Under the pieces are notes generated by a model. That model was not told the DNA's origin. It did no database searches and worked only from the letters and a program-made list of their open reading frames with translations. A stretch of DNA of 64,000 nt, taken from the NCBI RefSeq assembly GCF_025463795.1, contig NZ_JAODBE010000004.1, positions 1 to 64,000 of the forward strand. The letters are read 5' to 3'. Below are positions 9,240-18,949 of this stretch, piece after piece; position 1 is the first letter of the stretch; every line of letters begins with the position of its first letter. The translations under genes were made by a program, and so were the position numbers. The DNA comes from Amnibacterium sp. Lineage in GTDB: Bacteria > Actinomycetota > Actinomycetes > Actinomycetales > Microbacteriaceae.

Positions 9240-9248
9240 CCCGCCGCC

Positions 9249-9311
9249 CCGTCGGGTCGCGGTTCGGGACGCTCCATCGGTCTGATGGCGTCCTGAACTG
9301 CGACCCGACGG
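9249..9311. repeat. Palindromic repeat copy 1 flanking DUF559 gene (24-bp arms)
   Basis: ccgtcgggtcgcggttcgggacgc / gcgtcctgaactgcgacccgacgg with two G-T positions, 15-nt loop. Confidence 0.85.
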
Positions 9312-10250
9312 TCACAGCACCCCGCGAGCGCGAAGCCGCCGACGGACGCGCTCGATCAGGGCAGCCCTGCGCGCTCCGAAGAGGTCGTCGGCGGTGACAC
9401 GGATGACCTCCCATCCGGCGTCGCGGAAGCGTTCGTAACGCTCGATGTCGTAGCGGAACTGATCGCGGTCGATCCGGTGCCCGTCCCCCTCGTACTCGAG
9501 CACCAGCCCTGCGCTACGCCAGACGAGGTCTGCGTGACCGAGGACCTCGCCCAGGGAGTCGGTGACCGGAGCGTTGAGCTCGGGAGCAGGGACACCCGCC
9601 CGGGTGAGCAGCAGACGCACCCGCGTCTCCCCCGGTGAACGCGCGCCTCCACGGGCCTCCTCGAGCGCGGCCAGGAGGTTCGCCGCCCCGATCCGTCGCG
9701 TCCCACGGATCCGCCCGCCGAGGACGGCGCGCGCTGCCGCCTCATCGAGGGGCGCGTGCTCCAGAAGATGGTCGGCGACGACGATCGCCTCGTCGAGCGT
9801 CAGCTCGTCCCCGAGCTGGCACCACGCCTCGCTCGCGACGCAGACGGGGAGACCCTCGAGCGTCTGGACGAGCGGGGTGATCGACAGCCGATGGCCGACC
9901 GCGCCGGCAGCACGCGGCGGCATGTGCGGGCGGACCGCGCAGACGTGGACGGGCGATACGGCCTCCATGCGAGCAGGCAGCGGCAGGCCGTGCAGCAGCG
10001 CCGCGGTCGCGTGGCTGAAGGCCTGCCCCGGTCGGAGCCGCACGGCGTAGGCGCGGCATGCCTCGTGGATCGTCGCCGGCGTCGACGTGACCTGGACGCC
10101 TCGGAACGGACGTGAGACGTCACGACGCTTGAGGCGCCCCTCGGTCATGCCGGTGAGGCGGAGGGCTGAACGGTCGAACGGGACGTCGGCGAGATGCGGT
10201 GGAAGCGGCCTGGGGGTACGCACGCGGGAAGGATGGCCGACACGGCACAT
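9312..10250 (-). CDS. DUF559 (Vsr-like endonuclease domain) / AbiEi-like protein
   Basis: C-terminus GHADLVWRSAGLVLEYEGDGHRIDRDQFRYDIERYERFRDAGWEVIRVTADDL; N-terminus RPFRGVQV...RPGQAFSHATAALLHGLPLP. Confidence 0.85.
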   Translation of the reverse strand: MCRVGHPSRVRTPRPLPPHLADVPFDRSALRLTGMTEGRLKRRDVSRPFRGVQVTSTPATIHEACRAYAVRLRPGQAFSHATAALLHGLPLPARMEAVSPVHVCAVRPHMPPRAAGAVGHRLSITPLVQTLEGLPVCVASEAWCQLGDELTLDEAIVVADHLLEHAPLDEAAARAVLGGRIRGTRRIGAANLLAALEEARGGARSPGETRVRLLLTRAGVPAPELNAPVTDSLGEVLGHADLVWRSAGLVLEYEGDGHRIDRDQFRYDIERYERFRDAGWEVIRVTADDLFGARRAALIERVRRRLRARGVL

Positions 10251-10368
10251 GTTCGCGCCGCTCTTCCACAGGCCGTCGGAGGCGACGACTCGCGGCGCAG
10301 CTCGAGACGCTCCGCGGGAAGTGAAGCGTCGGGAACCGCGACGCGAGACCGAGCGCTGGTGGCGGTGG

Positions 10369-10413
10369 CGCAGTTCGGGACGCTTCCCGGCGGAGCCGGC
10401 GTCCCGAACTGCG
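10369..10413. repeat. Palindromic repeat copy 2 flanking DUF559 gene (perfect 15-bp arms)
   Basis: cgcagttcgggacgc (10369-10383) / gcgtcccgaactgcg (10399-10413); degenerate half copy at 10326-10345. Confidence 0.87.
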
Positions 10414-10427
10414 ACGCGAACGCGTCG

Positions 10428-13424
10428 TCAGGCGAAGAGGCGCTCGAAGACCGTGCGAGCCCGGCGGGTGACCTTGAGCACGTCCTCCTCGAGCAGGCTC
10501 GCCGACCCCGGCTGGTACTCCAGGATGCGCGCGATGCCCTCGAGCTGGCCGCGGTCGGTCGGCAGCAGGTCGCTCGTGCGATTCGTCCAGAGGGTGATCG
10601 CGCTGCGCACCCGCGACGCGAAGACCCACGCCTCCCGCAGCTGCGCCGCGTCACGCCGGTCGAGAAGTCGCGCGCCGACGGCCGCCTCCAACGCGGCGAG
10701 CGTGCTCTGGGTGCGCAGAGCCGGCACGGTGGTCGCATGCTGCAGCTGCAGCAGCTGCACGATCCATTCGACGTCCGAGAGCCCTCCCCGCCCGAGCTTC
10801 AGGTGGCGGCTCGCGTCGGCGCCCTTCGGCAGCCGCTCCGTCTCCATCCGGGCCTTGATCCGGCGGATCTCGCGCTGGGCCGTGTCGTCGAGCTCGGCGG
10901 GGTACCGCATCCGGTCGGCGAGCTCCTCGAAGTCGAGCACCAGGTTCCGGTCCCCCGCCACGCCGCGGGCACGGAGCAGCGCCTGCGACTCCCACGTCAC
11001 CGACCACCGCGCGTAGTACGCCTCGTAGGAGCGGAACGAACGGACGATCGAGCCGTTGCGTCCTTCAGGGCGCAGGTCGAAGTCGAGATCGAGCGGGAGC
11101 CGCGGATCCGTCGTCAGCCGCTTCAACTCGGCGACGAGCAGCTCCGCCTGCCGCTGCGCGAGCTCCGGCGCCATGCCGGCGAGCGCCCGGTGCACGACGA
11201 TCACGTCCGCGTCGGAGCCGAAGCCGAGCTCCGCTCCCCCGTAGCGGCCCATGGCGATGACCGCGAACTCCGGCCACGGCCCGTCGTCGCGCCGCACCGA
11301 CCGCAGCGCGCCGGCGAGCAGCGCCGTCGTGACATCGGCGAGGGCGGGGCCGAGTTCCTGGACCGTCACCTGCCCGAGCAGCGCGCCGAGGGCGAGGCGC
11401 AGCACCTCCCGGCGGCGGGCGGTGCGCAGGGCCGCCGCGGCGGCCTCGCGGGTGGGATGGCGCAGCACGGTGGCGGACGTCTCCGCTCGGAGCGCGGCCC
11501 GCGGCCGCGGCTTCAGGTCGGCGTCGCGCTCGAGCCACGCGACCGCCTCGGGGTTCGTCTCCAGCAGCCCGATCACGAAGCGCGACTCCGCGAGCACCGT
11601 CGCCAGCCGCCGCGCGGCGAGCGCGGAGTCGCGCAGCATCCGCAGGTACCAGGCCGTGTCGCCGAGCCGTTCCGACAGGCGGCGGAAGGCGAGCAGGCCC
11701 TGGTCCGGATCAGGACCCTCCGCGAACCACTGCAGCAGCACCGGCAGCAGCGTGCGCTGGATCGCCGCTCGCCGCGAGACCCCCTCCGTGAGCGCCCCGA
11801 TGTGGCCGAGGGCGCTGCGCGGGTCCCGGTAGCCGATGCTCGCGAGCCGCGCGGCCGCCGCCTCGCTCGTCAGCTGCAGGTCGTCAGTCGGCAGGCGCGC
11901 GACGGCGCTGAGCAGCGGTCGGTAGAAGAGGCGCTGGTAGAGCCCGCGGACCCGGGAACGGACCCGGCTCCAGCGCTCCACCAGATCGTCCGCGTCGGGA
12001 GCGAGGCCGCTCGCGCGCGCCAGGACGCGCAGCTCCGCGGGATCCGTCGGCATCAGATGCGTCCGAGCGAGCCGGCGCAGCTGCAGCCGGTGCTCGAGCA
12101 GCCGGAGCACGCGGTAGTCCTCGGCGAACTCCGCGGCCTCGACCCGGCCGACGTAGCCGCGTTCGGCGAGCGCGCGGAGCGCCGGCAGGGTAGCCCGCTG
12201 CCGGACCCCGTCGTCGGTGCGTCCGTGCACGAGCTGCAACAGCTGCACGGTGAACTCGACGTCGCGCAGCCCGCCTGGCCCGAGCTTCAGCTGCCGGTCG
12301 GCCTGGCCGAGCGGGATGTGCTGCTCGACCCGTTCCCGCATCCGCTGCACGTTGGCGACGAAGTCCGGCTGCTGCGACGCCAGCCACACCTTCGCACGCA
12401 CCGCCTCGACGTACGCCTCGCCGAGCGCCCGGTCCCCGGCGAGGGCGCGCGCCTTGAGCAGGGCCTGGAACTCCCAACCCTGCGCCCACCGCTCGTAGTA
12501 GCCGACGTGGGAGCCGAGGGTGCGGACGAGGGCCCCGTTGCGGCCCTCCGGCCGGAGGTTCGCGTCGACCTGCCACAGCGAGGGCTCGACGTCGGTGTCG
12601 TCGAGCACGCGCATCATCGTGATGGCGAGGCGGGTCGCGACGGGGATCGGATCGTGCGCCCCGCCCGTATCTGCGGGCTCGGCCACGAAGATCACATCGA
12701 CGTCGCTCACGTAGTTGAGCTCGCGCGCCCCCGCCTTCCCCATACCGATCACGGCGAGGCGCGTCGCCGCGACGGCGGCCGCACCGCCGGTGCTGCCCAC
12801 CTCGGCGCGCGCCACCGTGAGCGCCGCCTCGAGCGCCGCGGCGGCGAGGTCGGCGAGGGCCGCAGCGACGGCTTCGAGGGCCGCGGTCGCTGCCGGCTGC
12901 ACGAGGTCCCAGGCCGCCAGGCGGGTGAGCTCCCGGCGGTAGGCGATGCGGAGCGCGCGCCGGCCCGCGACCCCGATCGCAGCCGCCACGCCGTCCTCGG
13001 CACCCACTGCACGGAGGAGCGCGTCGAGCAGCGCCTCCGCAGTCGGCGGTGCCGCGATCGGATGCGCGAGCACCGCCGCCTCGTCCGGGTGCCGCACCAG
13101 GAAGTCGGTGAGACCGCTCGAGGCCCCGAGCACGGCCACCAGCCGGTGCCCGAACCCCGCGTCCGCGACGGCCGCGGCGACCCGCTCGGGCGCCTTCTCG
13201 AGCAGCCGCTCGAGGCCGGTCAGCGCCTCGTCGGGGTCGGCGACGGGACGCTCGAACAGCGCGAGCAGGGCGGGCGCATCCGTCCCCGTCCGGGCCGCGA
13301 GGCCGCGCAGGCGCTCCGCGGCGCCGCTCAGATCGTCGAAGCCGGCCCTGGCGAGGTCGGTGAGCCGGAGCGCGCCAGCGGGCGCCCGGCGGTCAGAGGA
13401 GCTCGAGATTGGTGGCGAGCTCAT
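10428..13424 (-). CDS. glnE: Bifunctional glutamine-synthetase adenylyltransferase/deadenylyltransferase
   Basis: 998 aa, repeated nucleotidyltransferase motifs (GMGKAGARELNYVSDVDVIFV; AMGRYGGAELGFGSDADVIVV); adjacent to glnA2. Confidence 0.96.
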   Translation of the reverse strand: MSSPPISSSSDRRAPAGALRLTDLARAGFDDLSGAAERLRGLAARTGTDAPALLALFERPVADPDEALTGLERLLEKAPERVAAAVADAGFGHRLVAVLGASSGLTDFLVRHPDEAAVLAHPIAAPPTAEALLDALLRAVGAEDGVAAAIGVAGRRALRIAYRRELTRLAAWDLVQPAATAALEAVAAALADLAAAALEAALTVARAEVGSTGGAAAVAATRLAVIGMGKAGARELNYVSDVDVIFVAEPADTGGAHDPIPVATRLAITMMRVLDDTDVEPSLWQVDANLRPEGRNGALVRTLGSHVGYYERWAQGWEFQALLKARALAGDRALGEAYVEAVRAKVWLASQQPDFVANVQRMRERVEQHIPLGQADRQLKLGPGGLRDVEFTVQLLQLVHGRTDDGVRQRATLPALRALAERGYVGRVEAAEFAEDYRVLRLLEHRLQLRRLARTHLMPTDPAELRVLARASGLAPDADDLVERWSRVRSRVRGLYQRLFYRPLLSAVARLPTDDLQLTSEAAAARLASIGYRDPRSALGHIGALTEGVSRRAAIQRTLLPVLLQWFAEGPDPDQGLLAFRRLSERLGDTAWYLRMLRDSALAARRLATVLAESRFVIGLLETNPEAVAWLERDADLKPRPRAALRAETSATVLRHPTREAAAAALRTARRREVLRLALGALLGQVTVQELGPALADVTTALLAGALRSVRRDDGPWPEFAVIAMGRYGGAELGFGSDADVIVVHRALAGMAPELAQRQAELLVAELKRLTTDPRLPLDLDFDLRPEGRNGSIVRSFRSYEAYYARWSVTWESQALLRARGVAGDRNLVLDFEELADRMRYPAELDDTAQREIRRIKARMETERLPKGADASRHLKLGRGGLSDVEWIVQLLQLQHATTVPALRTQSTLAALEAAVGARLLDRRDAAQLREAWVFASRVRSAITLWTNRTSDLLPTDRGQLEGIARILEYQPGSASLLEEDVLKVTRRARTVFERLFA

Positions 13425-14733
13425 ACGGCGTCACCTGGGCGCGGTAGGCCTGCCACTCCCGTCGCTTGTTGGCGAGCACGTAGCGGAACACCTGCTCGCC
13501 CAGGGTCTCGGCGACCAGCTCGGACTCCTCCATGAGCCGCACCGCGTGGTCGAGGTTCGTGGGCAGGGGCGGGAAGCCGAGCGCACGCCGCTCGCCGTCG
13601 GAGAGGGACCACACGTCGTCCTCCGCCTCCGGCGGCAGCTCGTAGCCCTCCTCGATGCCCTTGAGGCCTGCGGCCAGCATCAGCGCGAACGACAGGTAAG
13701 GGTTCGCCGCGGAGTCGATCGCCCGGTACTCGACGCGCGCGGACTGGCCCTTGCGCGGCTTGTACAGCGGCACGCGCACGAGCGCGGAGCGGTTGTTGTG
13801 CCCCCAGCAGACGTAGCTCGGGGCCTCGTCGCCGCCCCACAGCCGCTTGTAGGAGTTGACGAACTGGTTCGTGACGGCGGTGATCTCCGGCGCGTGCCGC
13901 AGCAGCCCGGCGATGAACTGGCGGCCGATCTTCGACAGCTGGTACTCGCCGCTCGGCGAGTAGAACGCGTTCGCGTCGCCCTCGAACAGCGACATGTGGG
14001 TGTGCATCCCGCTGCCGGGCTGCCCCGACATCGGCTTCGGCATGAACGTCGCGTAGACGCCCTGCTCGATCGCGACCTCCTTGATCACGGTGCGGAACGT
14101 CATCACGTTGTCGGCGGTGGTCAGCGCGTCGGCGTACCGCAGGTCGATCTCGTTCTGGCCGGGGCCCGCCTCGTGGTGGCTGAACTCCACCGAGATGCCG
14201 AGGTCCTCGAGCATGCGCACGCTGCGCCGGCGGAAGTCGTGGGCCGTGCCGCCCGGCACGTTGTCGAAGTAGCCGGCCGAGTCGACGGGTTCGGGTCCCT
14301 CCGGGCCGATCGTGCTCGACTTCAGCAGGTAGAACTCGATCTCCGGATGCGTGTAGAAGGTGAAGCCGTGGTCCGCCGCCCTCGCGAGCGACCGCTTCAG
14401 CACGTTCCGCGGATCCGCGGCCGCCGGCTGCCCGTCCGGCGTCGTGATGTCGCAGAACATCCGCGCGGTCGGGTCGATCTCACCGCGCCACGGCAGCACC
14501 TGGAAGGTGCTGGCGTCGGGCTGCGCGAGCACGTCGGCCTCGTACGACCGCGTGAAGCCCTCGATGGCGGACCCGTCGAAGCCGATCCCCTCGGCGAACG
14601 CGCCCTCCACCTCGGCCGGCGCGATCGCGACCGACTTCAAGGTGCCGACGACGTCCGTGAACCAGAGGCGGACGAACTTGATGCCGCGTTCCTCGATCGT
14701 GCGGAGCACGAAGTCGCGCTGCTTGTCGACCAC
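13393..14733 (-). CDS. glnA: Glutamine synthetase (GlnA2-type)
   Basis: VVDKQRDFVLRTIEERGIKFVRLWFTDVVGTLKSVAIAPAEVEGAF...; GTG at 14733 with SD aaggagggg; upstream in-frame ATG at 14781 also possible. Confidence 0.93.
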   Translation of the reverse strand: MVDKQRDFVLRTIEERGIKFVRLWFTDVVGTLKSVAIAPAEVEGAFAEGIGFDGSAIEGFTRSYEADVLAQPDASTFQVLPWRGEIDPTARMFCDITTPDGQPAAADPRNVLKRSLARAADHGFTFYTHPEIEFYLLKSSTIGPEGPEPVDSAGYFDNVPGGTAHDFRRRSVRMLEDLGISVEFSHHEAGPGQNEIDLRYADALTTADNVMTFRTVIKEVAIEQGVYATFMPKPMSGQPGSGMHTHMSLFEGDANAFYSPSGEYQLSKIGRQFIAGLLRHAPEITAVTNQFVNSYKRLWGGDEAPSYVCWGHNNRSALVRVPLYKPRKGQSARVEYRAIDSAANPYLSFALMLAAGLKGIEEGYELPPEAEDDVWSLSDGERRALGFPPLPTNLDHAVRLMEESELVAETLGEQVFRYVLANKRREWQAYRAQVTPYELATNLELL

Positions 14734-14797
14734 CGGTCGCGTCCCCTCCTTCGGACCGGAACCAGGCGCCGTCCGAGCCATCCCTAAACTAGCGGGC

Positions 14798-16528
14798 ATG
14801 CCCATGCTGCGCATCGCGCTGGCGCAGACCGACCCCGTCATGGGCGACTTCCCGGCCAACGCGGCCGCCGCGATCGACGCCGCCCGTCGGGCCCGCGAGG
14901 CGGGCGCCGACCTCGTCGCGCTGGGCGAGATGGCCCTCTCCGGGTATCCGATCGAGGACCTGGCGACGCGCCCCGCGTTCCTCGCCGCGTCGCACGCGCA
15001 TCTGCTCGACCTGGCCGCCCGGCTCGAGGCGGAGGGCCTGGGCGACCTCCCGATGGTGCTCGGCTTCCCGGACGGCCCCTTCGACCCGCGGCCCGACGAC
15101 CGGGGCACCTCGCCCACCTCGATCGCCCAGAACTGCGCGGCCGTGCTCCACGGCGGCCGACTGGTCGCCCGGCAGGCGAAGTTCCACCTGCCGAACTACT
15201 CGGTGTTCGACGAGTACCGCAACTTCATCCCGGGCGACGAACTCGTCGTGCTGCGGATCGGCGACGTCGACGTGGCGCTCGCGATCTGCGAGGACATCTG
15301 GCGGGACGGCGGGCCGGTGAGCCGCGTCGCCTCGGCGGACGCCGGGGTGCTGCTCGTGATCAACGGCTCGCCCTACGAACGGGACAAGGACGACGTCCGG
15401 CTGCCGCTGGTCAGGCGGCGCGCGAGGGAGACGGACGCGGTCGTCGCCTACGTGAACCTCGTCGGCGGCCAGGACGACCTTGTCTTCGACGGCGACAGCG
15501 TGGTCGTCGATCCCACCGGCCGCATCGTCGCCCGCGCGCCGCAGTTCCAGGAGCACCTGCTCGTCGTCGACGTGGAGGCGCCGGATCCGGGCGAGCCGAC
15601 GGTGCTCGACGGCGTCGTTCGGGTCACCCTGCCGAAGCACGAGCGCGTGCGGCCGCCGCTGCAGCCCGACGTGAGCAGGCCGCCCGACGACCTCCAGCAG
15701 ATCTGGGAAGCGCTGACCCTCGGCCTCGCCGGGTACGTGCGGAAGAACGGGTTCCCCTCCGTGATCCTCGGGTTGTCGGGCGGGATCGACTCGTCCGTCG
15801 TCGCGTCGCTCGCCGCCGACGCGATCGGTCCGCAGCGCGTCCACGGCGTCTCGATGCCGAGCCGCTACTCGTCCGAGCACTCCCGGTCGGACGCCGACGA
15901 GCTCGCCGACCGGATCGGCCTCGTGTACCGCACCGAGCCGATCGAGGACCTCGTGCTGCCCTTCGAGCGCCAGCTCCACCTCGAGGGGCTCGCTGCCGAG
16001 AACATCCAGGCCCGCGCGCGGGCGCTCATCCTGATGGCCCTCTCCAACCAGGAGGGGCATCTCGTGCTCACGACCGGCAACAAGAGCGAGCTCGCCGTCG
16101 GGTACTCGACCGTCTACGGCGACTCGGTCGGCGGCTTCAACCCCTTGAAGGACGTGCCGAAGTCGCTCGTCTGGCAGCTCGCCCGGTGGCGCAACCGCGC
16201 CGCGCTCGAACGGGGCGAGACCGCACCGATCCCGGAGAGCTCCATTGCGAAGCCGCCGTCCGCCGAGCTGCGGGTCGACCAGACCGACCAGCAGACGCTG
16301 CCCTCGTACGAGCTTCTCGACGAGATCCTCGAGCGCTACATCACCGACCGCTGGAGCCGGCAGCAGCTGCTCGACGCCGGGTACGACCCGGCCGTCGTGC
16401 AGCAGGTCGTCGCGCTGACCGACCGTGCCGAGTGGAAGCGGCGGCAGAGCGCCATCGGACCGAAGATCTCGCAGATGGCCTTCGGCCGCGACCGCCGCCT
16501 CCCGATCACCTATCGGCCGGCCGACTGA
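14798..16528 (+). CDS. nadE: NAD+ synthase, glutamine-hydrolysing
   Basis: N-terminal nitrilase domain plus LGLSGGIDSSVVASLAADAIG and TTGNKSELAVGYSTVYGDSVGGFNPLKDV. Confidence 0.96.
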   Translation: MPMLRIALAQTDPVMGDFPANAAAAIDAARRAREAGADLVALGEMALSGYPIEDLATRPAFLAASHAHLLDLAARLEAEGLGDLPMVLGFPDGPFDPRPDDRGTSPTSIAQNCAAVLHGGRLVARQAKFHLPNYSVFDEYRNFIPGDELVVLRIGDVDVALAICEDIWRDGGPVSRVASADAGVLLVINGSPYERDKDDVRLPLVRRRARETDAVVAYVNLVGGQDDLVFDGDSVVVDPTGRIVARAPQFQEHLLVVDVEAPDPGEPTVLDGVVRVTLPKHERVRPPLQPDVSRPPDDLQQIWEALTLGLAGYVRKNGFPSVILGLSGGIDSSVVASLAADAIGPQRVHGVSMPSRYSSEHSRSDADELADRIGLVYRTEPIEDLVLPFERQLHLEGLAAENIQARARALILMALSNQEGHLVLTTGNKSELAVGYSTVYGDSVGGFNPLKDVPKSLVWQLARWRNRAALERGETAPIPESSIAKPPSAELRVDQTDQQTLPSYELLDEILERYITDRWSRQQLLDAGYDPAVVQQVVALTDRAEWKRRQSAIGPKISQMAFGRDRRLPITYRPAD

Positions 16529-16550
16529 CGACACGTCCTACGCTCGTCCC

Positions 16551-17360
16551 ATGGCAGATCCCCGCGCGAGGGTGCGCACCCGGCACTTCCAGCAGGCCAA
16601 GGAGACGGGCGTCCGCATCACCGGCCTGACGAGCTACGACGTGCAGACCGCCGAGATCTTCGACGCGGCAGGGATCGACTTCCTGCTCGTCGGCGACTCG
16701 GCCGGCAACGTCGTCCTGGGCTACGAGTCGACGGTGCCGGTCACCGCGGACGAGCTCATCCCCCTCACCCGGTCGGTCGCCCACGCGGCCCGGCGTGCGT
16801 TCGTCATCGCCGACCTCCCGTTCGGCTCCTACGAGCTCGGCCCGGACCAGGCGCTCACCACCGCCTTCCGCTTCATGAAGGAGACCGGAGCGCACGCCGT
16901 CAAGCTCGAGGGCGGTCGCCGCAGCGCCCGGCAGATCGAGCGGATCGTCTCCGCCGGCATCCCCGTCATGGCGCACATCGGGTTCACGCCGCAGAGCGAG
17001 CACCGGCTGGGCGGGCACCGGGTGCAGGGCCGCGGATCCGACGCGGAGGAGCTGATCGCCGATGCGCAAGCCGTCGAGGACGCCGGCGCCTTCGCCGTGG
17101 TGCTCGAGATGGTGCCGTCCACCGTCGCCCGGCGGGTCACGGAACTGCTGTCGATCCCGACGATCGGCGTCGGCGCCGGCCCGCACGTCGACGGGCAGCT
17201 GCTCGTCTGGACCGACTTCGCGGGACTCACCGCCGGCCGGATCCCGAAGTTCGTGAAGCGGTACGCGGACCTGCGCGGCACGCTGACCAGCGCCGTCGAG
17301 GCGTTCCGCGAGGACGTCGCGGAAGGCCGCTACCCGGCCCCGGAGCACGAGTACGACTGA
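16551..17360 (+). CDS. panB: 3-methyl-2-oxobutanoate hydroxymethyltransferase
   Basis: ITGLTSYDVQTAEIFDAAGIDFLLVGDSAGNVVLGYESTVPVTADELI...MAHIGFTPQSEHRLGGHRVQGR. Confidence 0.96.
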   Translation: MADPRARVRTRHFQQAKETGVRITGLTSYDVQTAEIFDAAGIDFLLVGDSAGNVVLGYESTVPVTADELIPLTRSVAHAARRAFVIADLPFGSYELGPDQALTTAFRFMKETGAHAVKLEGGRRSARQIERIVSAGIPVMAHIGFTPQSEHRLGGHRVQGRGSDAEELIADAQAVEDAGAFAVVLEMVPSTVARRVTELLSIPTIGVGAGPHVDGQLLVWTDFAGLTAGRIPKFVKRYADLRGTLTSAVEAFREDVAEGRYPAPEHEYD

Positions 17361-17470
17361 GCGGCCGTGCCATCCGTCGTTCGCAGGATCCGGCGGGGTC
17401 GCTCAGAAGGACCCGCGGATGCTCGCGCCGCGCCACGCGTGAACTCCTGAACACGGCGGCCCGGCGGAGG

Positions 17471-17650
17471 TCACTGCTCGCGCCGATCCTCGTCCGCCCA
17501 GCGCCGGCTGTTCTCGGCGATGCGCGCCGCTGCGCCCTCCGCCTCCTCCCGGGACGTGTAGGGCCCGGCTCGGTCCGTCCACGGCGACTGCGCGCCGTGC
17601 TCCACCTGACCCGTCTTCGTGTTGAACCACCACGCGTCGGCGTCGGCCAT
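17471..17650 (-). CDS. Small SPOR-like/hypothetical protein (59 aa)
   Basis: MADADAWWFNTKTGQVEHGAQSPWTDRAGPYTSREEAEGAAARIAENSRRWADEDRREQ, a pattern common in actinobacteria. Confidence 0.7.
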   Translation of the reverse strand: MADADAWWFNTKTGQVEHGAQSPWTDRAGPYTSREEAEGAAARIAENSRRWADEDRREQ

Positions 17651-17722
17651 GACCGTCCCCTCTCCCGTCGGCCCCGCACCGGAGCCGAAGGGGATCGTAT
17701 GCCCGCACGCTAGATTGAAACG

Positions 17723-18547
17723 GTGGCCCAGGCGATCGGCATCGACATCGGCGGCACCGGCATCAAGGGCGGCCTCGTCGAGGTGACGACGGGTGAGCTG
17801 CTCAGCGACCGGATCAAGCGACCCACCCCCGAGGGCGGCGAGCCCGACGACATCGTGAAGGTCGTGCACACGATCCTCGCCGAACTCGACGACCGCTCCG
17901 CCGACGCCCCAATCGGCGTCTGCTTCCCCGCGATCGTGCGGAACGGCCGCACGATGTCCGCGGCGAACGTGTCCAAGAAGTGGGTCGGCCTGGCCGCCGA
18001 GCAGCTCTTCGAGCGGGCCCTCGCCCGAGACATCACCTTCGTCAACGACGCCGACGCGGCCGGCTACGCCGAGAGCGAGTTCGGTGCCGCGAAGGACGTC
18101 GACGGGCTCGTGCTCATGACCACGCTCGGAACCGGGATCGGCAGCGCGATCATCTACCGCAACCTGCTCGTCCCCAACGCCGAGCTCGGCCACCTCGACA
18201 TCGGCGACCGGCACGACTACGAGACGCACGCGTCGAACGCCGTCCGCGAGCGCAAGGAGCTGAGCTGGAAGCGCTGGGCCGCCCTGCTCCAGACGTACTA
18301 CGAGAAGCTCGAGTTCCTCTTCTCGCCCGACCTCTTCATCGTCGGTGGCGGCGTCTCGAAGCACGCCGACGAGTTCCTGCCGCTCCTCCAGCTCGACACC
18401 CCGATCGTGCCCGCAGCGCTGCGCAACAACGCCGGCATCCTCGGCGCCGCCGCCCTCGCCGCCCACGGCTCCGGCGACCGGTACACGCAGGGCGCCGAGC
18501 ACCTCATCCGCTCCACCAACGAGAGCGCCCCCTCCCCCACCGCCTAG
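17723..18547 (+). CDS. ppgK: Polyphosphate glucokinase (ROK family)
   Basis: AIGIDIGGTGIKGGLVEVTTGEL...PIGVCFPAIV...TFVNDADAAGYAES...TLGTGIGSA. Confidence 0.95.
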   Translation: MAQAIGIDIGGTGIKGGLVEVTTGELLSDRIKRPTPEGGEPDDIVKVVHTILAELDDRSADAPIGVCFPAIVRNGRTMSAANVSKKWVGLAAEQLFERALARDITFVNDADAAGYAESEFGAAKDVDGLVLMTTLGTGIGSAIIYRNLLVPNAELGHLDIGDRHDYETHASNAVRERKELSWKRWAALLQTYYEKLEFLFSPDLFIVGGGVSKHADEFLPLLQLDTPIVPAALRNNAGILGAAALAAHGSGDRYTQGAEHLIRSTNESAPSPTA

Positions 18548-18562
18548 ACTCGGCTGCGGAAT

Positions 18563-18939
18563 GGGCCGGCAGACGGCCGCGTCGGCCGCCGCTTCACCGC
18601 GGCGACCGCCGAGGAACGTCCGGGCTCCGCAGAGCAGGGCGGTGGGTAACGCCCACCCGGGGTGACCCGAGAGCAAGTGCAACAGAGAGCAGACCGCCAC
18701 GAGCGTCCGCGAGGACGCACGGGGTAAGGGTGAAACGGTGGTGTAAGAGACCACCAGGGGTCCGGGTGACCGGATCCGCTGGGTAAACCTCGCCCGGAGC
18801 AAGGTCGAACAGGGACCGATTCGGCTGCTCGCCGATGGTCCCGGGTGGACCGCTGGAGGGCTGCGGCAACGTAGTCCCGAGATAGATGGCCGTCACCGCT
18901 CCACCAGGAGCGGTACAGAACCCGGCGTATCGCCGGCCC
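18563..18939 (+). ncRNA. rnpB: RNase P RNA, bacterial type A
   Basis: gaggaacgtccgggctcc, gggtaagggtgaaacggtggtgtaagagaccacc, acagaacccggcgtatcg; terminal gggccggc/gccggccc pairing; boundaries approximate. Confidence 0.93.
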
Positions 18940-18949
18940 ATTCTCATTA

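Larger units (their letters stand above)
207..9241. mobile_element. Putative integrated genomic element inserted at the 3' end of glnA, tyrosine-integrase driven
   Basis: Imperfect direct repeat GAGCTCTACTtCGGgGTCTAGCC (207-229) / GAGCTCTACTaCGGcGTCTAGCC (9219-9241), integrase adjacent to the left copy, second copy preserves glnA reading frame EFELYYGV*, degraded genes between. Confidence 0.75.
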
